From assembly GCA_030606335.1 (NCBI GenBank), contig JAUWGP010000007.1, positions 30,203-94,202 of the forward strand: a stretch of 64,000 nt of DNA, read 5' to 3'. The DNA comes from Caldifarciminota bacterium. Lineage in GTDB: Bacteria; Hydrothermota; UBA3073. Shown in pieces: positions 9,024-17,990 of the stretch; positions within the stretch are counted from its first letter, which is position 1, and each line of letters opens with the position of its first letter. A program made the translations under genes and the position numbers. The notes under the pieces are model-generated. The model did no database searches. It worked only from the letters and a program-made list of their open reading frames with translations, and had not been told where the DNA came from.

Positions 9024-9140
9024 AAAAATTAGTTAATTAGTTAAATAGTTAATTAGTTGATTAGTTTAATAGTTGATTGGTTGAATAGTTGATTAGTTCA
9101 ATAGTTGATTAGTTTAATAGTTGATTAGTTGAATAGTTAA
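9024..9140. repeat. Tandem AGTTGATTAGTT repeat running into a start codon
   Basis: Roughly ten head-to-tail variants of AGTTGATTAGTTTAATAG fill the whole spacer and end directly at the ATG at 9141, leaving no Shine-Dalgarno sequence. Confidence 0.8.
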
Positions 9141-11249
9141 ATGGATTTCTTGTTTCTCATACTTTCAGTCGTTGCCTTAACTGTAACAATAATCTTTGGT
9201 ATCCTGCAGGTTCTTGTTCATTACAGAGAAGGAAAGTTGAAGTTTTCAAAAAGATTTCCGTTTGTAACAAGTTCGCCTGAAGAAGTCTTACCTGCAAAAG
9301 CCGTAAAGAAAGATCGAAGGAAAAAGAGTAGGAGAAAAAGACTACGAAAAATTATCGTTTCAGTCTTCACATTCGCTTTACTGGCCATTTTGGTTACCGT
9401 CGTCACAAAGCTTTTGGTTTTTAAGAGAGAAACAATCACGAAAATCCCAATCGGGGTGATGTTTTTTGATAATCAGACCGGAGAAGACAAATACGATTAC
9501 CTGCGAAAGGTTTTGGCAGATATGTTAATTACTGACTTTAGTCAGTCAAAATATCTGCAAGTCATGACTTTCCCACGAATGTTTGATCTCATAAAATCAC
9601 TTGGTTATGGAGAAGTAGAAATCATTGACGCCTCTATGGGGTTTGAACTATGTAAATTGGCAGGTGCCCATGTAATGGTACTGGGAAGCCTTATGAAGAG
9701 CGGCGATACTTTTGTGTTAAATACACAAGTTCTCGATGTAGATACGAAAGAATTGATAGCATCACCCTATAGGGTTACAGGTGAGGGTGAAGGTAGCATT
9801 CTGGGAAATTTGGTTGACGAACTTTCAGACAAGATTAAAAGCGGGATGGAAATATCCATGAGAGAAATTCAAGAAGAAAAAAAGGATATAACAGAACTTA
9901 CAACAACCTCTTTAGAAGCGTATGAATATTATTTTGCTGGACGAGAAGCAGCCTTTCAAATGGATAACCAGGAGGCTATCAACTATTTAGAGAAAGCAGT
10001 TGCTATAGATTCAACTTTTGTAGAAGCATATGATGTCTTAGCACGACAGTATTATACTACTTACAATAAGGTGAAGGCTATGAATATCATTAAAAAAGTA
10101 AAGAAATTTTCTGGTAAATTAACTGAGGAAAAATTAGTTGAAATTCTTGCACTGGAAGCTTATATTAAGCACGACTGGGATCTGGCGATTAACTATTATA
10201 AAAGGTTAATAAGTATAAATCCTGAAAACATCGCTGCCCATATTGACCTTGGAACGGTATATTACCAGAAGAAAATGATGTACGAAGAGGGCATATCCCA
10301 ATTCAAAGAGGTATTACAACTTGATCCTCAAGGAGTTACGCATTTCAGCAGTTTTACTTACAACTTCCTTGGTTGGGCTTATCTCCGGAAAGGTGATTTC
10401 AAAAATGCCCTTTCGGCTTTTAAAAAATACGTTGCTCTTTTACCAAATCAGGCTTACCCCCTGAATTGTTTAGGGAATTTTTACTTGATTGTTGGTAATT
10501 ATGATCAGGCAATAACAAATTTAGAGCGGTCTTTAGAAATAAACCCGGATTATCCTCTTACCCTTGGCCTCCTCGGAGACATATATCTGGCAAAAGGGAT
10601 GTATAGCCAGGCACTACGTTCTTATGAAAGATATCTTTCTCTGTCCGTTGGTGAAGTCAAAAAGGCGAAAGCTAGTTTCTATTTGGGCAAACTCTATTAT
10701 CTAAATGGAGACTATACTAAGGTTATTCAGGAATGTCAGCAAGCTCTGGAACTTAATCCGCAGATGATAGAAGCCCATTGGATTCAGGGTTTAACTTTTA
10801 TCAAAAAAGAAATGTTCGAGCAAGTTGAATCTGAGGTTTTGGTCATTAAAGGATTAATAGAAAAAACGGAAGCCAAGGAGTTAAAAACATATTATTATCA
10901 TCTTCTGGGTGAGTTATCTCTCAGTAAAGACCTTTTCCAGCAGGCATTGGAGAATTTCAATAAAGCGGTTAATATCGAGTCTTTAGACCGCGCCTTTTTT
11001 CTAAATGCATTAGGTGAAGCTTATCTTAAGATAGGAGAATTGGATGTAGCGGAAGAAAAACTTAAAGCTGTCCTTAAAATTAATCCAAATTATACACAAA
11101 CTCATTATCTGCTTGGTCTGGTTTACGAGAAACAAGGCAGAAAAGAAAAGGCAAGGGGACATTTTCAAAAATTTATACATATTTGGAGAGATGCCGATGA
11201 AAAGCTACCGCAGTTTATAGAAGCCAGGAAGCGGTTAGAAGAATTATGA
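9141..11249 (+). CDS. Membrane-anchored TolB-like/TPR protein
   Basis: 702 residues. It has two hydrophobic segments (about 1-22 and about 70-92) separated by a very basic stretch (KKDRRKKSRRKRLRK). A TolB-like N-terminal domain follows (IPIGVMFFDNQTGEDKYDYL, then FELCKLAGAHVMVLGSL) to about residue 240. From about 255 to the end there are ten or so TPR units, for example AYPLNCLGNFYLIVGNYDQA. This is the arrangement found behind adenylate cyclase or kinase domains, but here without a catalytic domain. The likely role is a periplasmic assembly scaffold. The start follows a tandem repeat and has no ribosome-binding site. Confidence 0.75.
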   Translation: MDFLFLILSVVALTVTIIFGILQVLVHYREGKLKFSKRFPFVTSSPEEVLPAKAVKKDRRKKSRRKRLRKIIVSVFTFALLAILVTVVTKLLVFKRETITKIPIGVMFFDNQTGEDKYDYLRKVLADMLITDFSQSKYLQVMTFPRMFDLIKSLGYGEVEIIDASMGFELCKLAGAHVMVLGSLMKSGDTFVLNTQVLDVDTKELIASPYRVTGEGEGSILGNLVDELSDKIKSGMEISMREIQEEKKDITELTTTSLEAYEYYFAGREAAFQMDNQEAINYLEKAVAIDSTFVEAYDVLARQYYTTYNKVKAMNIIKKVKKFSGKLTEEKLVEILALEAYIKHDWDLAINYYKRLISINPENIAAHIDLGTVYYQKKMMYEEGISQFKEVLQLDPQGVTHFSSFTYNFLGWAYLRKGDFKNALSAFKKYVALLPNQAYPLNCLGNFYLIVGNYDQAITNLERSLEINPDYPLTLGLLGDIYLAKGMYSQALRSYERYLSLSVGEVKKAKASFYLGKLYYLNGDYTKVIQECQQALELNPQMIEAHWIQGLTFIKKEMFEQVESEVLVIKGLIEKTEAKELKTYYYHLLGELSLSKDLFQQALENFNKAVNIESLDRAFFLNALGEAYLKIGELDVAEEKLKAVLKINPNYTQTHYLLGLVYEKQGRKEKARGHFQKFIHIWRDADEKLPQFIEARKRLEEL

Positions 11250-11317
11250 AACCCCATCAATTCGGTTCCTGCTTAGAGTTTATTGTAAAAAGAATCAGAA
11301 GAAAGGAGGTGATCAAA

Positions 11318-11527
11318 ATGCCCAAACTCACACGGCAAGACTGGGAGTTACTCAGAGATCAATACCATGTTGCTTTCTCGGGAATGCATGAAGATCTCTT
11401 TATATTATTGTTAGATAAAGTATATGGTCAGAATAGTCCTAAAAACAACCCGGGCGAACTCGATAACGTTGATGCGCTGATGATCTATCTGGCTCATGCA
11501 GAGCCACCCATCTCACCAGGAGGATAA
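11318..11527 (+). CDS. Small conserved-looking protein, function unknown
   Basis: 69 residues from the ATG at 11318, which has an ideal AAGGAGGTGAT site 5 bases away. An upstream in-frame start overlapping the TPR gene is less likely. The protein is acidic in its second half and ends in PPISPGG; there is no signal peptide or membrane segment. It follows the TPR gene closely and may be cotranscribed. I do not recognise a family. Confidence 0.6.
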   Translation: MPKLTRQDWELLRDQYHVAFSGMHEDLFILLLDKVYGQNSPKNNPGELDNVDALMIYLAHAEPPISPGG

Positions 11528-11730
11528 AAAACCGAGTCGGATATTGCACCTTAAGCATAATGTCTATAGAATAAAACCCAGAGGGAAACCTCTCTTTGCA
11601 GGGACCGCGTATTTTAAATTGCAGTAGGGTGTAAACAGTAAAGAGTGGAGCATATAAAGTAGAGCGTATAGTTAATTAGTTAAATAATTAATTAGTTAAA
11701 TAGTTAATTAGTTAAATAATTGATTGGTAA
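11528..11730. repeat. Spacer with tandem GTTAATTAGTTAAATA repeat
   Basis: From about 11661 the spacer is a run of AGTTAATTAGTTAAATA variants ending close to the ATG at 11731. Before it lies about 130 bases with no recognisable feature apart from a small AGAGGGAAACCTCT palindrome. Confidence 0.6.
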
Positions 11731-12090
11731 ATGAAAAAGATAATACTTGAAGAAAGAAAGATTATAGAGACCATTGATAAGTTACCTGAGAGTTCATTTA
11801 CTATACTTGATTTTATGGGAACCATAAAGGAATTATTTCCTGAGAAGTGGGATAAACTTATTGAAAGATTTGGTCTATTTGGTGAAAAGAAGAGATATAC
11901 AGTAGCAACATACCTTTCAAACAGGTTGTATATATACTCACATAAATATCAATCTCATTTAAAACCCTTTCAGAAATACAGAAAAGGTGGAAAGGGAGAT
12001 TACAGAAGAGCAACGAGTGAAGAGAGAAAATTTTTTGGCAGCCCCTGGATAGCAATCTATCGAAAGATAAAAAGGGGTGATGTAACTTAA
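11731..12090 (+). CDS. Hypothetical protein (119 aa), head of a putative operon
   Basis: 119 residues, soluble, basic C-terminus. It has a predicted helical N-terminal half with an IIETIDKLPESSFTILDFMG pattern and a conserved-looking FFGSPWIAIYRKI segment near the end. It resembles short DNA-associated or regulatory proteins only in composition; I do not recognise a family. It lies 12 bases upstream of the DUF6506 gene, so it is likely cotranscribed with that gene and the radical SAM gene. Confidence 0.55.
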   Translation: MKKIILEERKIIETIDKLPESSFTILDFMGTIKELFPEKWDKLIERFGLFGEKKRYTVATYLSNRLYIYSHKYQSHLKPFQKYRKGGKGDYRRATSEERKFFGSPWIAIYRKIKRGDVT

Positions 12091-12102
12091 GGAGATATAG
12101 AT

Positions 12103-12435
12103 ATGGCATTTAAAGTAGCTTTCCTTGCTCATGCCCCTGATGCAGAGCCAGAGAAACATAGGTGTATTGTTGAAACGTCAAAATACAAACTTTTTGTTGT
12201 GCTTGTAAGAAATCAATCTCAGGCAATAGAAGTATGCAAAAAGCTTGTTAAAGAGGAGGGTATTCATTCAATCCTTCTTTGCCCGGGGTTTACTCATAGA
12301 GACATAGCAGAGATAGTGGAAAAGGTTGGGAAGAAGATTGCTTTAGCCGTAGCCAGAGGAGATGGTCCAAGCAGCAGAGTTTCAAAGGAGATAATGAAAA
12401 AAGAAGGTTGGTTTGATGAGTATCAAGGAAGTTAA
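12103..12435 (+). CDS. DUF6506 family protein
   Basis: 110 residues with the family pattern: AFLAHAPDAEPEKHRCIVET at the N-terminus, then a central SILLCPGFTHRDIAEIVEKV and a glycine-rich VARGDGPSS. These small proteins look like single-domain TIM-barrel fragments or Rossmann-like folds of unknown function. The 3' end overlaps the next start by 20 bases, which couples it to the SplB-like radical SAM gene. Confidence 0.7.
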   Translation: MAFKVAFLAHAPDAEPEKHRCIVETSKYKLFVVLVRNQSQAIEVCKKLVKEEGIHSILLCPGFTHRDIAEIVEKVGKKIALAVARGDGPSSRVSKEIMKKEGWFDEYQGS

Positions 12436-13543
12436 AGCAAAGTCCATATTACGCAAGCATAAGAAAATCGATTCATGGTTTATCTCCCGTTATGGAATGA
12501 ACTTATACAGAGGATGTACCCATAATTGTGTCTACTGCGATGGACGTTCAGAAGGTTATTATGTCGATGGAGAGTTTGGAAAAGATGTCACTGTAAAGGT
12601 AAACGCCATAGAGGTTTTACAACGAGAATTAGACCCTAAAAGAAAACGAACCCCTTTTAAGGGAGGCTTCATAATGGTAGGTGGTGGTGTTGGTGATAGC
12701 TATCAACCAATTGAAAAGAAGTATCAATTAACTCGAAAGGCTCTTAACCTGATATATGAACATAAATTTCCTGTTCATATGCTTACGAAATCAACGCTTA
12801 TTAAAAGAGACATTGATATTCTAAAAAAAATCAATGAACAAAATAGAGCTATTGTCAGTTTCAGTTTTTCATCGGTAGACGATAAGATAAGTACTATCTT
12901 TGAACCTGGTGTTCCGCATCCAGACGAGAGATTGAGAACACTCTCCCTGTTCAAGAATGAAGGTATTGCCTGTGGTATGTTTTTACTTCCTGTTATCCCC
13001 TTTGTTACTGACACACAAGAATTGATGGAAGAGACTATAAAAAAAGCAGTTGATGCAGGAGTAGACTTTATTATCTTTGACGGGATGACACTAAAAAATG
13101 GAAAGCAGAAGGAATACTTCATAAATGTACTAAAAAGATATAATCCAAAACTCACTACGGAGTATGACAATATTTATACAGGAGATAAGTGGGGAAATGC
13201 AACACAAGATTATTATAATTCAATAAATCAACTCTTTAAAACCACTGCGAAAAAATATAAAATATCAAAGCGTATTCCTATTTCTCTTTATAATGATATA
13301 TTAAGTGAGAATGATTTAGTTGTTGTAATATTAGAGCATATTGATTACTTTTTAAAGATGAAAGGACGAACCTCACCTTATGGTTATGCTGCCTACTCGA
13401 TTTCACAATTAAAAGAGTCTTTGTCAAGCATAAAAAGAGATTTACTAAAACTAAAAGGGATTGGTAAAACAACCGAAAGAATTATACTAGAAATACTTGA
13501 AACAGGAAGTTCATCTTATTATAAAAAATTATCAGAAGAATGA
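12416..13543 (+). CDS. SplB/COG1533-type radical SAM protein with C-terminal helix-hairpin-helix
   Basis: 375 residues. The cluster motif is CTHNCVYC (CxxxCxxC) at about residues 34-41. The order of strands (FIMVGGGVGDSYQP, VHMLTKSTLI, IVSFSFSS, FLLPVIPF) matches spore-photoproduct-lyase-like 'DNA repair photolyase' proteins. The last 45 residues contain LLKLKGIGKTTERIILEIL, a helix-hairpin-helix DNA-binding motif, and this addition is unusual. The start is the ATG at 12416, preferred to a TTG one codon earlier. The overlap with the DUF6506 gene implies joint expression. DNA action is inferred. Confidence 0.8.
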   Translation: MSIKEVKAKSILRKHKKIDSWFISRYGMNLYRGCTHNCVYCDGRSEGYYVDGEFGKDVTVKVNAIEVLQRELDPKRKRTPFKGGFIMVGGGVGDSYQPIEKKYQLTRKALNLIYEHKFPVHMLTKSTLIKRDIDILKKINEQNRAIVSFSFSSVDDKISTIFEPGVPHPDERLRTLSLFKNEGIACGMFLLPVIPFVTDTQELMEETIKKAVDAGVDFIIFDGMTLKNGKQKEYFINVLKRYNPKLTTEYDNIYTGDKWGNATQDYYNSINQLFKTTAKKYKISKRIPISLYNDILSENDLVVVILEHIDYFLKMKGRTSPYGYAAYSISQLKESLSSIKRDLLKLKGIGKTTERIILEILETGSSSYYKKLSEE

Positions 13544-13567
13544 ACTATGTTGTTGGTTATTTATTAT

Positions 13568-13695
13568 TAGAAAACTCAATAAACTCAATAAACTCAATAA
13601 ACCCAACGAACTCAATAAATTTATCCTGTGAAATGCACAGCATATTTCACTGGGACTAAACAAACGCAATGAACCCAATAAACCCATTAACCAAA
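13568..13695. repeat. AAACTCAAT tandem repeat with inserted palindrome
   Basis: Nine-base AAACTCAAT iterations are interrupted at 13620-13656 by the TTTATCC/GTGAAAT...ATTTCAC/GGGAC palindrome, then resume. The palindrome interrupts an otherwise continuous repeat tract, which looks like insertion. Confidence 0.75.
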
Positions 13696-13712
13696 TCCAG
13701 GAGGTGAGAAAG

Positions 13713-14612
13713 ATGATTAAAAAAACATATGTCCCGATTAGTATACTGGGACTCTGTTGCCTGATGATTTTACTTGCAACAGAAAGTATATATGCCCAGG
13801 AGCAAACAGGTGTTGTGGAAAATTTAAGAATTCCAGATCCTGACCATGTGCAAATGCTTACCACAGAAGATGGTTCAACACTTATGGGTCGAATCGTAGA
13901 GATTCAAGAGGATGAAATTCAGTTTGAAATGGAACTTGGAGTGATTATTATTCCTATCTCAAAAATAAAAAATATAAAGGAAATTCCTGTATCTGCAATT
14001 AGAAAAGGTGAGTACTGGTTCCCAAACCCAAATGCTACTCGACTCTACTTCGCATCAACTGGACGCTGCCTAAAAAGAGGAGAAGGATATTTTGCTGACT
14101 ACCTTCTCTTCTTCCCAATGTTTGCCCATGGGGTTACAGACAATTTCACAATCGCAGGAGGGATATCCCTTGTTCCGGGAGTTGGCATGAAACAACTTTT
14201 CTATTTTATGCCAAAAGTGGGATTAGTTTCAGAGGATAATTTTGCGCTTTCCACAGGTTTGTTGTTAGTTAAGACGCCAGGCAAAAACGGTCAATTTGCA
14301 GGCATTCTTTACGGTGTTGGAACCTTTGGAAGTCTCGATGGTAGCTTCACAGCCGGTATAGGTTATGGGTTTGTTGAGGATGATTTAGCTGATAAGCCGA
14401 TGGTGATGTTAGGTGGTGAAGCAAGAGTTTCGCGACGTATGTCGTTTGTAACGGAGAATTGGATGTTTCCAGGATATGAGGGAGCACTTATTTCTTATGG
14501 CATACGTCTCTTTGGTGAATCAATAAGTGTAGATCTCGCTTGGATCAATCCAATAGGTGCTGGTTCGTTCTTTCCTGGTATCCCGTATATTGATTTTGTC
14601 TACAATTTCTAA
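13713..14612 (+). CDS. Exported protein, probably outer-membrane associated
   Basis: 299 residues from the ATG at 13713 (AGGAGGTGA upstream; an earlier GTG is rejected). A signal peptide ends near SIYAQEQ (residues 1-26). Residues about 40-95 form an SH3/LSM-like strand-rich unit (LTTEDGSTLMGRIVEIQEDE, then VIIIPISKIKNIKEIP). The remaining part alternates short beta strands and glycines (FTAGIGYGF, VMLGGEARV) like a small beta-barrel. No named family is certain. It is single. Confidence 0.6.
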   Translation: MIKKTYVPISILGLCCLMILLATESIYAQEQTGVVENLRIPDPDHVQMLTTEDGSTLMGRIVEIQEDEIQFEMELGVIIIPISKIKNIKEIPVSAIRKGEYWFPNPNATRLYFASTGRCLKRGEGYFADYLLFFPMFAHGVTDNFTIAGGISLVPGVGMKQLFYFMPKVGLVSEDNFALSTGLLLVKTPGKNGQFAGILYGVGTFGSLDGSFTAGIGYGFVEDDLADKPMVMLGGEARVSRRMSFVTENWMFPGYEGALISYGIRLFGESISVDLAWINPIGAGSFFPGIPYIDFVYNF

Positions 14613-14629
14613 TAAGAAGTGACTTGTTA

Positions 14630-14695
14630 TTAGTTAATTAGTTGAATAGTTGATTAGTTAATTGGTTGATTAGTTAATTGAAAATTAAATAATGA
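14630..14695. repeat. Tandem AGTTGATTAGTTAATTG repeat
   Basis: Four or five imperfect units of the AGTTGATTAGTT family fill most of this 113-base spacer. Confidence 0.7.
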
Positions 14696-14725
14696 TAAGG
14701 AAAAAGTTAAAAGTAAAAGGGAAAA

Positions 14726-15502
14726 ATGTGTAGACTTTTAGGAAAAATAGCAGATAATACAACAGATGTTGTATTTCCATTTTTCAATGCTGATAGACCA
14801 TTTAAAAGTTTTATAAAAGAACATGGTCATGGTTGGGGTATTGGATGGTATAAGAATGGTATTCCTAAAATTTTCAAAGAAGGCTTAAGCGAGAAAGGGA
14901 GCGCTGATTATTATGAGTTTAATAAGGTTAAAGAAGTAAAATCGAAGATTATCATTGCACACCTGAGGAAAATAAAAAGTGAATATAAATTCAATATAAA
15001 TTCACAACCCTTCAGGTATAAAAACTGGTTATTTGCTCATAATGGTGGTATAAACAAAGAGCGAGTTTTCAATATTCTCGAAGAAAGATGTAGAAAATTA
15101 ATAACAAGTGGAACCAATTTAGATTCTTATACTGACTCGGAATTATACTTTTTAATGATTATGCAGGAGTTAGATAAAAGAGGAAACATACTAAATGCAA
15201 TTAAAGAAACAATAAATAAGATTAAAATGTTTGGTGATTATACTGGATTAAATTTCCTTCTGTCAGATGGTGAACAATTATATGCCTTTCGTGATGCAAG
15301 CCGCAAGCATGATTACTATTCCTTATTTTATATTAAACGAGATGTAAATCAAATAAACAATAGTGAAAAGGCTGTCTTAATATGTTCAGAAAAACTAACT
15401 TATAAAGAACAATGGGAAGAAATAAAACTTGGTAGCCTGATTATAGTTGAACCTGATTTAAGTATACACAAGAAGACGATAACTGAAATGTTGAATGTTT
15501 AA
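14726..15502 (+). CDS. Class II glutamine amidotransferase (YafJ/GATase_4 type)
   Basis: 258 residues. It begins Met-Cys-Arg-Leu, so Cys2 becomes the N-terminal nucleophile after Met removal. HGWGIGWYKNG (about 36-46), IIAHLRK, SQPFRYKNWLFAHNGGI and the acidic DSYTDSELYF complete the GATase II active-site pattern. No synthetase domain follows, so it is a stand-alone hydrolase. Stand-alone relatives include YafJ and EgtC, the latter acting on gamma-glutamyl compounds. No ergothioneine genes are present. The substrate is unresolved. Confidence 0.82.
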   Translation: MCRLLGKIADNTTDVVFPFFNADRPFKSFIKEHGHGWGIGWYKNGIPKIFKEGLSEKGSADYYEFNKVKEVKSKIIIAHLRKIKSEYKFNINSQPFRYKNWLFAHNGGINKERVFNILEERCRKLITSGTNLDSYTDSELYFLMIMQELDKRGNILNAIKETINKIKMFGDYTGLNFLLSDGEQLYAFRDASRKHDYYSLFYIKRDVNQINNSEKAVLICSEKLTYKEQWEEIKLGSLIIVEPDLSIHKKTITEMLNV

Positions 15503-15510
15503 TGTTAAAT

Positions 15511-15850
15511 GTGGTAATAGTTGAATAGTTAATTAGTTGATTAGGTTAAATGATAAGCGATAAGGGAAGGGTGAAGAGACAAGAGCGAAAGTCATCAGTA
15601 ATCAGTAAATAAAAAAAACTTTGTGCCTTTCCGTTAGCTAACGGACTTGGTGGCATTAGAAGAAATGTTGTATGTTAAATGTTGAATGCGTAGGGTGTAG
15701 AGCGTAAGGCGTCCCAGTGGAATAGTTGGCACATTCCACGGGATAAATAGGGAGTAAGGTGATAGGTGATAGAATGATTGGTTATCGGTTATCAGTTATT
15801 AGTAAACTCAACAAACTCAATAAACTCGATAAACTCAATAACTTATTAAC
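15511..15850. repeat. Composite repeat spacer
   Basis: It contains ATGTTAAATG repeats, a CCGTTAGCTAACGG palindrome inside a GTGCCTT...GTGGCA fragment, and the palindrome 15711-15747 (GTCCC, GTGGAAT/ATTCCAC, GGGATAAA). It ends in an AAACTCAAT tract just before the M48 gene. No gene is seen. Confidence 0.65.
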
Positions 15851-15872
15851 CTATACAACCTGGAGGTGGAGT

Positions 15873-16658
15873 ATGAATAAAATAAAAGTTGTACTTGGTC
15901 TTTCTGTAATATTATCGATAGTTGCTTTTCTATTCATCTCATGCCAGTCTGTCCCCATTACTGAACGTAAGCAATTTATCCTTGTACCGATTAGCACTGA
16001 ATTAGAGCTTGGAGCCACAACATACAATGACATCTTATCTGAATCAAAACTCTCAACTAATGCAAAGGCAGTGAATAGAATTAGAATTATTGGTCAAAGG
16101 ATAGCAGATGCTACCGAGAGAACGGATTATGTATGGGAATTTAACCTGATAGACAATGATGAAGTTGCAAATGCCTTCTGTCTACCCGGTGGTAAGATTG
16201 CCATCTATACAGGAATAATGAAACTTGCCTCGACTAATGCAGAACTTGCAACCGTTATAGGTCACGAAATATCTCATGCAATAGCCAGACATGGTGCTGA
16301 GAGGATGACTCAATTTCTTCTTTTAGAACTTGGTGGTATGGCACTTGAAGAGGCAATGAAGAAGAAGACTCGGAAGACAAAAGATCTGTCACGAATAGCC
16401 TATGGAGCTGGCACACAACTGCTCTATATTCTTCCTTACAGTAGAACACATGAATTTGAAGCAGACCATCTGGGACTGATTTATATGGCAAAAGCCGGCT
16501 ATGACCCTCGTGCTGCTGTTGACTTCTGGAGAAAGATGAACGAGGAATATGGTGATAAAGAGCCACCGGAGTTCCTATCAACGCATCCAAATAGTGAGCA
16601 AAGGATAAGGAATCTGCAGGAATTATTACCTGAGGCATTGGAATACTATAATAAATGA
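15873..16658 (+). CDS. M48 family zinc metallopeptidase, lipoprotein
   Basis: 261 residues from the ATG at 15873 with TGGAGGTGG upstream. An earlier in-frame start reads through repeats and is rejected. A lipoprotein signal ends FLFISC (Cys at about 22). The catalytic motif HEISHAIARH (HExxH) is followed by EFEADHLG, which supplies the third zinc ligand. This is the BepA/LoiP-like group of periplasmic proteases that tend outer-membrane protein assembly. Length is short, with no TPR part, so it is closer to LoiP than BepA. Confidence 0.88.
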   Translation: MNKIKVVLGLSVILSIVAFLFISCQSVPITERKQFILVPISTELELGATTYNDILSESKLSTNAKAVNRIRIIGQRIADATERTDYVWEFNLIDNDEVANAFCLPGGKIAIYTGIMKLASTNAELATVIGHEISHAIARHGAERMTQFLLLELGGMALEEAMKKKTRKTKDLSRIAYGAGTQLLYILPYSRTHEFEADHLGLIYMAKAGYDPRAAVDFWRKMNEEYGDKEPPEFLSTHPNSEQRIRNLQELLPEALEYYNK

Positions 16659-16694
16659 GAAATGACTAATTACTCTAATTTCTAATTAAAATGA

Positions 16695-16831
16695 TAGGTT
16701 CAATGTGAGATGTTAGATGTTGTATGTTAAATGTTGAATGTGAAAGAGAGAAACGTTGAAATGGAGAATTGACCCCGATGAAATAGATGCTCATTTCACC
16801 CTGTACGCTATGCTACAGGACAGGCAGGGTA
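16695..16831. repeat. ATGTTAGATG repeats and nested palindrome
   Basis: ATGTTAGATGTTG repeats are followed at 16771-16831 by ATGAAAT/ATTTCAC arms with a second palindrome (CCTGTA...TACAGG) inserted on the right side. A similar nested arrangement is at 58011-58135. Confidence 0.65.
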
Positions 16832-16910
16832 AACGATTGAATATTGAAGAAAGACAAGGAAAAAGTAAAAAGTTAAAAGGAAAAAGGGAAAATGATAAAG
16901 GGAAAATGAG

Positions 16911-17381
16911 ATGAAAAATGAGAAAAATCATAAAGAGCAACAGGTTAAGGTATATAATTTCGAGAAAGGGAAATTAGAAATAGTGAATAAGGTATCCAGG
17001 ACAGATGAGGAATGGAAAAAGGCACTTAACCTCGACCAATTTATAGTTACCAGAAAAAAGGGGACAGAAAAGGCGTTTACAGGAGAATACTACAACAACA
17101 AAAAGAAGGGAATCTATAAGTGCATTTGTTGCGGCAATGACCTATTCAATTCAGATACTAAATTTGATTCGGGAACAGGATGGCCAAGTTTCTGGGAACC
17201 AATTTTCCAACAGAATATAAGAACAGAAATTAATAAAAGTCTTAAAAAGATTAGAACCGAAGTACTTTGTAGTATATGTAATGCTCATCTTGGTCATGTT
17301 TTTGATGATGGTCCCAAACCGACTAAAAAAAGATACTGTATCAATTCAGTGGCGTTGAAATTTGTAAAAAAAGTAAAATAA
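16911..17381 (+). CDS. msrB: Peptide-methionine (R)-S-oxide reductase
   Basis: 156 residues. Two zinc-binding CxxC pairs (CICC and CSIC), TGWPSFWEP, HLGHVFDDGP and the catalytic RYCINSVAL near the C-terminus are all present. MsrB reduces the R epimer of methionine sulfoxide in proteins using thioredoxin. No signal peptide, so it acts in the cytosol. An MsrA partner is not in view. Eight or so ATG codons cluster in the repeat-like leader; the one at 16911 gives a protein of ordinary length. Confidence 0.94.
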   Translation: MKNEKNHKEQQVKVYNFEKGKLEIVNKVSRTDEEWKKALNLDQFIVTRKKGTEKAFTGEYYNNKKKGIYKCICCGNDLFNSDTKFDSGTGWPSFWEPIFQQNIRTEINKSLKKIRTEVLCSICNAHLGHVFDDGPKPTKKRYCINSVALKFVKKVK

Positions 17382-17405
17382 GTAGTGAGTTTGGGAGGCT
17401 TTATT

Positions 17406-17933
17406 ATGTTTAAAATGGGTAAAGTAATCTTCCGTGAGGTTCAGAAATTTCGACAGGTATGGTTATGGACTATTATCCTATTTATAGCAGGTGTCGCATG
17501 GTATGGATTCATACAGCAACTTATTTTAAAAATACCATTCGGAAATCATCCAACATCAAATATTGTGATGATTATTACCTGGATTATTGCTGGTATGGGT
17601 CTACCAGCACTTTTCTGTTCAACCAGACTTATAACAGAAGTTCGCACTGATGGATTGTATATTCACTATTTACCCTTTCACTTCTCCCCTCGTAGAATAC
17701 CATTTAATGAAATAAAAAGCTTTAAAGCACGAACCTATAGCCCTCTTATGGAATATGGTGGCTGGGGAATCCGTATTGGTTTGAGAGGTCAGGCATATAA
17801 TGTAAGCGGTAATCGAGGTGTACAATTGGTGCTTTTTGATGGAAAGCGAATACTTATCGGTTCACAAAAAGCGGAAGAACTTGCCAGAGCAATCGATTCA
17901 GCTATGGAAAAGAACAATAAGGATGAATTCTGA
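17406..17933 (+). CDS. DUF6141-like membrane protein with PH-like domain
   Basis: 175 residues from the ATG at 17406 (GGGAGG upstream). Two membrane helices lie at about 20-42 and 55-75. They are followed by a PH-like beta domain with LITEVRTDGLYIHYLPFH, PFNEIKSFKARTYSP, GGWGIR and KRILIGSQKAEELARAI. It follows msrB by 24 bases and is probably in the same transcript. The family is uncharacterised. Confidence 0.7.
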   Translation: MFKMGKVIFREVQKFRQVWLWTIILFIAGVAWYGFIQQLILKIPFGNHPTSNIVMIITWIIAGMGLPALFCSTRLITEVRTDGLYIHYLPFHFSPRRIPFNEIKSFKARTYSPLMEYGGWGIRIGLRGQAYNVSGNRGVQLVLFDGKRILIGSQKAEELARAIDSAMEKNNKDEF

Positions 17934-17990
17934 TTTATCTACTCGCATCCTATTCCCTTCCAAAATATCATAAATGAGTATTCTAATAAT

